Part shown: piece by piece, positions 25,236 through 30,842 of the stretch | Numbering within the stretch: position 1 is the stretch's first letter | How the letters are laid out: the number at the start of each line of letters is the position of its first letter | From: an uncultured Bacteroides sp. | Lineage (GTDB): Bacteria > Bacteroidota > Bacteroidia > Bacteroidales > Bacteroidaceae | DNA length: 30,842 nucleotides | Reading direction: 5' to 3' | Assembly: GCF_958445495.1 (NCBI RefSeq) | Contig: NZ_CAUCSQ010000045.1 | Coordinates: 1 to 30,842, forward strand | The notes under the pieces: model-generated | What the model was told of the DNA's origin: nothing | Database searches by the model: none | Seen by the model: the letters and a program-made list of their open reading frames with translations, nothing else | Program-made: the position numbers and the translations under genes

Positions 25236-26612
25236 TTATTTCTGTTTCAGCAGGCCTACACCTAAAATAGATTCGGTATCTACTTCTGTGCCGCGTGTAG
25301 CTTGTCCGTTTTTGTTGATGGTGTAAAGTGCCGGCAGTTGAGTGTCTTTTGTTTCTATTTCGAAAGTAATCGTGTTTTTTTCAATGTCTACGGCATAAGC
25401 GAGCGGTATGTCGTTGATGTTGTCCGGGGCGGGCAGTCCGGTCACTTCGGTATATGTTTTGGTTTTCACGTCGAATATGCCGAACTTTTTGTGTGACCCT
25501 TCTGTTATGCCCGCTCCTCCGGTATTGGTGAAGAGCTGTAGGCAGAATTTGTTGTCACCGATGTAGAAGGTTTTCCATAGGTAGTGGCCGCCGGTTTCCT
25601 GGGTCAGGTTTACGTAATAATCGTCATCGATGGCTACCGGTTGGCCGTTTTCGATATTTTCGCCGCTAATGCGCAATACGGCGGAAGGTACTTCCGGTTC
25701 GGACTTCCCGGAGTTTTTAATTGTACCTTGGCAGAACAGGTAGATTTCGTCACCTACTACTTCGATGCCGCTTTCGGTACGTGATCTGCTATTTCCTTTA
25801 ATCTGTCCGGCTTCTTCTTCCGGATGGTCTTCACTTTTACGGACAATCGCATCTTGGAACTTCAGGTACTCTTTGTCCGGGTCGTTCGGGTCGAATTTAT
25901 ATACGCCGATGTAGAGGTTGTTTGCCAAATCTGTGCTGTAAGAGGCCTTGGCGCGTGTTTTAGGATCCGGTTCCTGATGTTTGGTGCAGTATGCGAGCAA
26001 TACGTAATCGCCATATTGGGCGATATCACCCACCCCCCATGTCTCACCATCCATCAGGCTGGCGGGTTTCGCGTCATAATCCTCACAGTTGATTTTTCCG
26101 TCTACGACTGCTGTTTCAAAATTATCCAGGTTGATGAATTTTACACGTTCGTAGTGTCCGTTACCGGTTTGGTCGGACATGCCAATCAGGTAGTTCTTGA
26201 AGATACCGCGTGCTTTGACATCTCCGTCTAATGTGACTCCGTTGCCGTGCTGGGTCAGTTTGCCGTCAACCAGTTTCCATGCTTTTGTAATGTAGTCGGA
26301 AGGAGAGCCTCCTTGGGAGGGATAATTCATCCCGATTAAAAGATCATTGTTGTAGTTCACGAAGTCGGGATTGTTTCCGCTGAAGAATATACGGCCTTCA
26401 GGGTTTGTCGGGTCTATTATTCCCGTGGTCGGCGTACCGGTTTGTTGCAGGTATGCGCCGTTGTTTTCTCCCGAACTGCTTATGATGACGTATTGTTCAG
26501 AGGGGTCGCCAGTTATGGTCGTACCCGTTCCTTTGTCGGAATCGTCGTCACTGCATGCGGTAAAAGCGCATGCGCATAAAGCTAAGCTGAAAAATTTGAA
26601 TTTTGCTTTCAT
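25236..26612 (-). CDS. DUF4374 surface lipoprotein (XusB-like)
   Basis: A 458-residue lipoprotein. The signal peptide ends in lipobox FTAC with lipidated Cys20, followed by SDDDSD. This acidic run matches the lipoprotein export signal that sends Bacteroides lipoproteins to the cell surface. The mature part is beta-rich with repeated short blades (for example YVIISSSGENNGAYLQQTG and GARGIFKNYLIGM-like segments), consistent with a beta-propeller, and fits the DUF4374 family as I know it. In B. thetaiotaomicron the equivalent protein XusB binds enterobactin-type siderophores at the surface. It lies 60 bases after the TonB receptor gene and 15 bases before the PepSY gene, so the three are cotranscribed. 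The siderophore role is inferred from operon structure. Confidence 0.88.
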   Translation of the reverse strand: MKAKFKFFSLALCACAFTACSDDDSDKGTGTTITGDPSEQYVIISSSGENNGAYLQQTGTPTTGIIDPTNPEGRIFFSGNNPDFVNYNNDLLIGMNYPSQGGSPSDYITKAWKLVDGKLTQHGNGVTLDGDVKARGIFKNYLIGMSDQTGNGHYERVKFINLDNFETAVVDGKINCEDYDAKPASLMDGETWGVGDIAQYGDYVLLAYCTKHQEPDPKTRAKASYSTDLANNLYIGVYKFDPNDPDKEYLKFQDAIVRKSEDHPEEEAGQIKGNSRSRTESGIEVVGDEIYLFCQGTIKNSGKSEPEVPSAVLRISGENIENGQPVAIDDDYYVNLTQETGGHYLWKTFYIGDNKFCLQLFTNTGGAGITEGSHKKFGIFDVKTKTYTEVTGLPAPDNINDIPLAYAVDIEKNTITFEIETKDTQLPALYTINKNGQATRGTEVDTESILGVGLLKQK

Positions 26613-26672
26613 GTTTCTCGTTTTTTTGTTTATTTGTTTACTGAATTTATTATCGGGATAATTGTATTGGCT

Positions 26673-29075
26673 TTATTTACTGAAATTATAGCTGAATTTT
26701 ACGGCAAATGCGCGTCCCGGTTTCTGCATCTTGAAATTGTCGTACAGGCGCGCGTCGAAGATGTTCGTGCATTCCGCCGATACGGTAAATTCCGATTTCT
26801 TTCCGAAATTGTAGCTCACGAATAAATCATGGGATAATTGTGTGGGCACGTTCAGTTCCTCGTTGTTGTAGCTGTTCCATTCGTAACTGAAATCATGGAC
26901 GTAGCTCATCATATAGTGGATGTCCAGCAGGGAGCCTTTCATGAAAAGGTCACGGAACATCACGCCTGCTTCACCATTGCCGTACATGTACGGAATGGCG
27001 GGGATACGTTCTTTATAGTTCTTGCTTTCGCGTTGTGTGTCGGACACGTATTTGGTCATGCTTCTCATGTCTATGTAGCTGAAATTGCCTCCTATGAAGA
27101 AGCGTTCTTTGAAGGTGTAACGTATGCCGAAATCTCCTCCGAAGTTACGTACTCCGCCATCGTTTTTCGAAGTGGCGCGTCCGTTGTCATTGTTTGTGCT
27201 GCGGCGGATGTAATCGTCGATTTCCCGATACTGGAAAGCGGCGTCTACTGTCAGGTGATGGTCGGCTATATCTATCGGCCGTGCCGTGACACTGAGGTTG
27301 ATGTTGTTGCTCGATTCCGGTTTCAGACTGGAGTTTCCCCGTTCTATGTCATCTCCCGAACCGAACAGTTCTCTGCTTGTGGGCAGGCGGAGGGCATATT
27401 CATACGAGAATCTTAATTGGACATGTTGTCCCCAGAAGTAGGTTGTTGCCAGTCCTCCTCCCCAGAACTGGGAGGTGTTGCTGTAGTTCCGATAGTTGCT
27501 TCCTCCTTCGGGGTCGAGATAGGCTTCAAGGTGGTTGATGTAGTTTTTGACAAATACGGAGGTGTTCCATTTGTTTTTGTAATCGTATTTGTAGCTCAGT
27601 CCCGTAACGGCTTTCAGGCTTTCCTGCGGACGGTCGTATTCGGCCTTGTATTCCGTTTCATCTTTGCCTGAGCGTGAGAATGAGGTGAATGTCGTGCTTA
27701 GCGATACCGAATGTCCGTCGGCGGGGAAGAGTGCCATGCGGAAGTTGGCGGCTCCGTTATTGTCGCGGTAGCGGTATTTGGTATATGAGAGCTCGCCCGG
27801 AGCGCTTTTGGGTTTACTGCGTTCGCCCAGCCAGTTATAGTTGCAACTGGCAGTATCTGCAGCGTACGATTTACCGAAGTTGTAATTACCGTTCAGTGCG
27901 ACGTGAAGCCCTTTCAATACTTTGAATTTTTTCTCGTAGGTCAGTTGGGGCATCAATGTGTTGGCTGTGGTGTAACGTGCACCGTACACCCAGTTCATAT
28001 TGGAAGCATTCTGTGTTTGTTTGTATTCGTATCCGCCGGTGAAGCCCAATAACAGGCGGTCGGCATAAGGCTTGTCTACCACGCCTATTTTCAGGATGGC
28101 GGCTTCGTTGTGGTATTTGGCGTGGAAACGGCGTACTTTCAGGTCTTCATATACTACGCTGTTGCCTGCGTCGCTGAATTTGGTATAGTGGTCGATGTCT
28201 ACCTTATAGTCATTGTCCGAATAATTTTGATAGGCGTTCAGCGAGACGTAAAATCCTTTTTTTGAGGTCCATTCCGCATAGACATTGCTTTTATGTGTGT
28301 TGAACGACCCGAATGAATAGGAAGCGTTCACCCGCGTACGGCGGCTGTTGTCCGTAACGATATTGATGGCTCCTCCCAACGCATCTCCTCCCAGTTCAAT
28401 AGGGACTACTCCTTTATAGACTTCCACTCGCTTGGCAAGTCCGGCAGGGATATTATTCAACCCGAAAGCCGAACTCATGCCGTCCATCGGTACTCCGTCA
28501 ATGAATATTTTTACATGCCTTCCTGAAAAACCGTTCAGGGTTACGCTGGCTTCCGAACCGACGCCTCCTGTGGAACGTATCTTCACACCGTTAATTTTGT
28601 CAATGACACTCGATAAGTCCATTGTCGTATTTTTCAGTTTGGCTGTTTCCATCAACGATACGTTGTATGCCAGGCGTTGTATTTTTTCGGCCGGACTCAA
28701 ACCTTTGACGACGACTTCGTTCAGTGTCATGGCGTCTTCTGCCAGTTCGAAGTGAAAATAATGGTTTTCTTCGGCTGTGAATGTTTTCTCGACCGGTTTG
28801 TAACCCATATAGCCTGCGGTTATACGGAATTTGCCTCCTTTTCCTTTTATTTTCAGTTTGAATTCTCCTTTTTCATCCGTTATTCCGCCTGCTGCCAGTT
28901 CGTTGTTTTCAACAGAACGTATTTCTACGGTCGCATAGCTCAGCGGGGCATGTGTGGCGATGTCCGTAACTTTTCCTTTGATAAATCTTGTCGATTGGGC
29001 ATGAACGCTTGCGGCCCACATGAAGAAGAAAATTAATGTAGTAAAAAGAACTACTCTTGTTCCTGTTTTATTCAT
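26673..29075 (-). CDS. TonB-dependent outer-membrane receptor (XusA-like)
   Basis: An 800-residue receptor. Signal peptide at residues 1-26 (ending SVHAQ); an N-terminal carboxypeptidase-regulatory-like domain (about 30-115, FIKGKVTDIATHAPLSYATV); a TonB box-like LNEVVVKG (about 118-125); a plug domain (about 126-230, with KIFIDGVPMDG and GGDALGGAINIV); and a beta-barrel to the end, which finishes in FSYNFSK. It takes up a ligand across the outer membrane using TonB energy. It has no SusD partner but is followed by DUF4374 and PepSY genes, the layout of the xenosiderophore system xusABC, so ferric siderophore is the probable substrate. The Met at 29075 begins the signal peptide; an in-frame start at 29147 would overlap the promoter. 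Confidence 0.93.
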   Translation of the reverse strand: MNKTGTRVVLFTTLIFFFMWAASVHAQSTRFIKGKVTDIATHAPLSYATVEIRSVENNELAAGGITDEKGEFKLKIKGKGGKFRITAGYMGYKPVEKTFTAEENHYFHFELAEDAMTLNEVVVKGLSPAEKIQRLAYNVSLMETAKLKNTTMDLSSVIDKINGVKIRSTGGVGSEASVTLNGFSGRHVKIFIDGVPMDGMSSAFGLNNIPAGLAKRVEVYKGVVPIELGGDALGGAINIVTDNSRRTRVNASYSFGSFNTHKSNVYAEWTSKKGFYVSLNAYQNYSDNDYKVDIDHYTKFSDAGNSVVYEDLKVRRFHAKYHNEAAILKIGVVDKPYADRLLLGFTGGYEYKQTQNASNMNWVYGARYTTANTLMPQLTYEKKFKVLKGLHVALNGNYNFGKSYAADTASCNYNWLGERSKPKSAPGELSYTKYRYRDNNGAANFRMALFPADGHSVSLSTTFTSFSRSGKDETEYKAEYDRPQESLKAVTGLSYKYDYKNKWNTSVFVKNYINHLEAYLDPEGGSNYRNYSNTSQFWGGGLATTYFWGQHVQLRFSYEYALRLPTSRELFGSGDDIERGNSSLKPESSNNINLSVTARPIDIADHHLTVDAAFQYREIDDYIRRSTNNDNGRATSKNDGGVRNFGGDFGIRYTFKERFFIGGNFSYIDMRSMTKYVSDTQRESKNYKERIPAIPYMYGNGEAGVMFRDLFMKGSLLDIHYMMSYVHDFSYEWNSYNNEELNVPTQLSHDLFVSYNFGKKSEFTVSAECTNIFDARLYDNFKMQKPGRAFAVKFSYNFSK

Positions 29076-29100
29076 TTTAACTTTTGATAATCTGCTTTTA

Positions 29101-29117
29101 AATTTTGGCGCAAAATT
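29101..29117. promoter_or_regulatory. Perfect 7-3-7 palindrome at the iron-operon promoter (candidate operator)
   Basis: AATTTTG-GCG-CAAAATT is an exact dyad with seven-base arms. Its right arm lies within the -7 box and the rest covers the expected transcription start on the minus strand. A dimeric repressor here would block RNA polymerase. Fur or another metal-responsive repressor is a reasonable guess from the operon's probable role, but the sequence does not match the classic Fur box. Confidence 0.6.
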
Positions 29118-29142
29118 AATTGAAGGATAGCAGTGGGGCAAT
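29111..29142 (-). promoter_or_regulatory. Promoter of the TonB receptor-DUF4374-PepSY operon
   Basis: On the minus strand ATTG (29142-29139) is followed by a 20-base spacer and TAATTTTG (29118-29111), matching the -33/-7 consensus except for one base. Transcription would begin near 29104, about 29 bases before the start codon at 29075. Confidence 0.65.
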
Positions 29143-29212
29143 CCCAAGTTTTTGGTATATGAAATGTACGGATAAATTGTTCGTTATCTCGCAATCCCAA
29201 TTTGTAGGTATA
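29138..29212. repeat. Two 22-bp direct repeats, 53 bp apart, upstream of the iron operon
   Basis: GCAATCCCAAGTTTTTGGTATA (split: first ten bases GCAATCCCAA, last six GGTATA) occupies 29138-29159, and a copy matching at 19 of 22 positions occupies 29191-29212. The offset is 53 bases, about five helical turns. The proximal copy overlaps the -33 box of the operon promoter. This layout suggests two binding sites for one regulator acting at or upstream of the promoter. Confidence 0.65.
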
Positions 29213-29394
29213 GTTTTGCCGGAGGCAGAATGGAGATTCGCGTATAACAGGGGAAGGGAAAGATTCGTATGAAAATCCGACCGGCGGAACCGTGCCGGTG
29301 AGGAGATGGGAGTGTATCAAAACTAAGATAAACATCCGGAACAGTTATAGAAACTGACTGATGAACATAAAAATAACCGTATCATTACTCTGAA

Positions 29395-29442
29395 TGAAGT
29401 GCCCCCCAAAAGTTTTGTGTCTAACTTTTGGGGGGCACTTCA
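29395..29442. mobile_element. 48-bp perfect inverted-repeat element, possible minimal IS3-type remnant
   Basis: A 20-base arm TGAAGTGCCCCCCAAAAGTT (29395-29414) and its exact complement (29423-29442) enclose an eight-base loop. The ends are TGA...TCA, and the arm resembles IS3-family termini as I remember them. The element is flanked by GAA on each side (29392-29394 and 29443-29445), the size of an IS3 target duplication. It encodes nothing. It could alternatively be only a stable hairpin or terminator for the arginase-family gene that ends at 29598, although no T-run follows. Confidence 0.5.
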
Positions 29443-29472
29443 GAATAGAGTTGATGCGGTCTTTTTATTGCC

Positions 29473-29520
29473 GATGAAGAGTGTCAGGTTTCAGATGAAG
29501 AGCGCCAGGTTTCAGATGAA
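29473..29520. repeat. 21-bp tandem repeat, 2.3 copies
   Basis: GATGAAGAGTGTCAGGTTTCA at 29473-29493 is repeated with two changes at 29494-29514 and begins a third time at 29515-29520. The period is a multiple of three, so an open frame through it would read a seven-residue repeat, but there is no sign that it is translated. Confidence 0.75.
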
Positions 29521-29597
29521 AAATTCATTTCCTCTAAATTTGGATTTTGGCACTCCCCGTGGAAATCCGGTTTTTATATCATTCTGTTTTTGAAAGC

Positions 29598-30479
29598 TTA
29601 TCCCGGTAAAGTATTGTTTAATAACGGTAATTGGTTCAGCATATTCCTGATGCGGATTGCAGTACGGGGCATCGGTTCTGCAACCGTCAGGCCTACTATT
29701 TCTTTTTCTTGGGCAATATCGTTTATTACGCGGACTACTTCGTCTATTTTCATTCCGCCGGGTACTACTCCTACGGCGGCGATGATTTCGTCAGGGTCGA
29801 GTACGTCCATGTCGAAATGCACAACGACTTTGGAAGCGCCGCACGATTGTAACCATTCTTTTAGGGCATCGCTGTTGATTGCCACATCTTCGGGAGAGAG
29901 GTGTTTGATTCCGTATTGTTTTTGGCGTGCTTTGATTTCGTCACGTTCCCAGTCGCGTAGTCCGACAAGCAGAATTCTGGACGGGGCAATTGTTGCGGGT
30001 AATTCTGAGATGATTTTCCGGTCTCCCAGTCCCATGCAGGCGGTAACAGCCATGGCGTGGTAGGCTTGGTAGGTGTCGCCGGGCAGGGTTATGTCGGGAT
30101 GTGCGTCAATCCAAATCATGGCAATGTCGTCTTTGTATCTGTTTGCAAGATAGGTGAACGGAACGACACTTACGGAACATTCTCCTCCGAGTACGACTAT
30201 TTTATCTGGTTTTTCGATGTTCAGTATATCCAGGGCTGCTTTAGTCTGGCTTATAATTATGTCCCGGTCAAGGACTCCGTCTATAACTTTGCGTTCCGTA
30301 ATATCGGTTGTTACGGGGACGGTAAATACCTGTTGCCCATTGTCTGGAGCGAGGAAATTCAGCAGTTGGGCGCCTAAATAATAGCCTCGCGCGGCATCTT
30401 CCCGACTTTTCACTTCAGGTATCCACCTGACGATGTCGGCACCCTGCCATTGCGGATAAATTAAACGGATTGTTTTCAT
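29598..30479 (-). CDS. Arginase/agmatinase family protein with altered metal site
   Basis: A 293-residue ureohydrolase-fold protein. Family motifs are VVLGGECSVSV (95-105), WIDAHPDI (123-130), HFDMDVLDPD (221-230) and VAEP (266-269). Five of the six expected manganese ligands are present: Asp125, His127, Asp129, Asp223 and Asp225. The remaining one, the His of the usual GGDHS motif, is Cys101 here, and the neighbouring Asp is Glu100. The family hydrolyses arginine, agmatine or other guanidino compounds to urea, but this change makes the substrate and activity uncertain. Start 30479 was chosen because the conserved fold starts there (MKTIRLIYPQWQG); the extension to 30524 is Lys/Asn-rich and unconserved in style. 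Confidence 0.88.
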   Translation of the reverse strand: MKTIRLIYPQWQGADIVRWIPEVKSREDAARGYYLGAQLLNFLAPDNGQQVFTVPVTTDITERKVIDGVLDRDIIISQTKAALDILNIEKPDKIVVLGGECSVSVVPFTYLANRYKDDIAMIWIDAHPDITLPGDTYQAYHAMAVTACMGLGDRKIISELPATIAPSRILLVGLRDWERDEIKARQKQYGIKHLSPEDVAINSDALKEWLQSCGASKVVVHFDMDVLDPDEIIAAVGVVPGGMKIDEVVRVINDIAQEKEIVGLTVAEPMPRTAIRIRNMLNQLPLLNNTLPG

Positions 30480-30601
30480 GTTCTGATTATTAATTGTTGA
30501 TATGTTTCTTTTTCTTTTAATCATAAGTCGTATTTACTGCCGGGGCTGTTTCCCTGCAAAGGGGTTGTTTCTTAATTGCGGCCGTTTTACGGTCTGTTTT
30601 A

Positions 30602-30634
30602 CAAATATATGATTTTATAGATAAGCCGTGCAAG
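30602..30634 (-). promoter_or_regulatory. Promoter of the arginase-family gene
   Basis: On the minus strand CTTG (30634-30631) is followed by a 21-base spacer and TATATTTG (30609-30602). This would leave a 5' leader of about 115 bases before the start codon at 30479. Confidence 0.5.
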
Positions 30635-30767
30635 TTCCGGCGGATTATTTTATGATGTGCGGTACGGGATTGGTTTTTCATAAAAACGGATGGGAAAATG
30701 CTTGTCTGTTTGGCGGGTTTTTGTGTAATTTCTATTCTTGAAAGCGGTTAAATCCATTCGGATACGT

Positions 30768-30775
30768 TATCTTTG
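30768..30775 (+). promoter_or_regulatory. -7 element pointing out of the window
   Basis: TATCTTTG followed by C matches TAnnTTTG very well on the plus strand. No TTTG lies at the exact -33 distance. The transcript would start near 30782 and enter the next gene to the right. Confidence 0.5.
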
Positions 30776-30842
30776 CAGTCCAAAATCTTATAAGAGGAGT
30801 TCTATAAATTAAAATATTGTAGTACAGTTGTTTATATGGTTC

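Larger units (their letters stand above)
29076..29597. other. Gene-free control region between two minus-strand genes
   Basis: These 522 bases hold the iron-operon promoter and dyad (29101-29142), the 22-base direct repeats (29138-29212), the inverted-repeat element (29395-29442) and the 21-base tandem repeat (29473-29520). I see nothing further in 29213-29390 or 29521-29597. A plus-strand frame at 29399-29593 starts inside the inverted repeat and is not credible. Confidence 0.6.
30480..30842. other. Gene-free right edge with divergent promoters
   Basis: These 363 bases hold the minus-strand promoter of the arginase-family gene (30602-30634) and a plus-strand -7 box (30768-30775). An AGAGGAG purine run (30793-30799) and an ATG at 30836 lie near the edge, so a plus-strand gene probably begins at or beyond the end of the window. 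No RNA gene is recognised. Confidence 0.5.

Noticed and set aside
29211..29218. TAGTTTTG on the plus strand, a possible promoter
   Set aside because: It fits TAnnTTTG but has no -33 box and no downstream gene on that strand; probably chance.
29399..29593. 64-residue plus-strand frame with a seven-residue repeat
   Set aside because: It starts inside the inverted-repeat element with no promoter or ribosome-binding site; the repeat is explained by the 21-bp DNA tandem repeat.

Overview
The window looks like a stretch of a Bacteroides chromosome; the species cannot be resolved from the sequence alone. The main reasons are the promoters, which repeatedly match the Bacteroidetes primary sigma factor consensus (TAnnTTTG at -7, sometimes with TTTG or TTG at -33), a serine-type sulfatase, GH29 and GH92 glycosidase sequences, a lipoprotein form of the Omp85 partner of TamB, and a surface lipoprotein with an acidic export signal (Cys-Ser-Asp-Asp-Asp) in a TonB-receptor operon. 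No complete insertion sequence, phage, CRISPR array or rRNA is present.

Layout. Bases 1-19 are the 5' end of a tRNA, probably initiator tRNA-Met, on the minus strand, with its own consensus promoter. Plus-strand genes follow: a TetR-type regulator, fabG and an RluA-family pseudouridine synthase (256-2290). An 874-base gene-free region carries an unusual array of about nine 14-base palindromes phased at 22 bases (2556-2747). From 3165 to 10013 everything is on the minus strand: an exported endonuclease/exonuclease/phosphatase-family protein, the decayed remnant of a GH92 alpha-mannosidase, a small exported Ala/Thr/Val-rich protein with a strong terminator, a Ser-type sulfatase, a GH29 alpha-L-fucosidase and an NtrC-type sigma-54 activator.

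From 10101 to 15856 a tightly packed plus-strand operon encodes a periplasmic cyclophilin-type lipoprotein, an M16 metallopeptidase, a MATE transporter and a hybrid histidine kinase with receiver and HPt domains. The kinase ends in a phosphotransfer domain and the divergent sigma-54 regulator begins with a receiver, so the two may form one phosphorelay. Next come tamB and a tamL-type gene (15996-22852), an envelope-biogenesis pair, and a sugar-nucleotidyltransferase-like gene (22981-23892) ending at a clear terminator.

The right part is a minus-strand operon in the order TonB-dependent receptor, DUF4374 surface lipoprotein, PepSY inner-membrane protein (29075 to 24090). This is the arrangement of the xenosiderophore-uptake operon xusABC of Bacteroides thetaiotaomicron. 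Its control region holds a perfect 17-base dyad over the -7 box and two 22-base direct repeats 53 bases apart. Upstream of it lie a 48-base inverted-repeat element that looks like a minimal IS3-type remnant and a 21-base tandem repeat. An arginase-family gene with a substituted metal ligand (29598-30479) follows, and a promoter at the right edge points out of the window.

How the genes work together: the sulfatase, fucosidase and dead GH92 fit host-glycan foraging; the TonB/DUF4374/PepSY operon fits iron-siderophore uptake; tamB/tamL, the cyclophilin and the phosphorelay fit envelope maintenance. The least explained sequences are the phased palindrome array, the operator-like elements of the iron operon, and the small inverted-repeat element near 29400.
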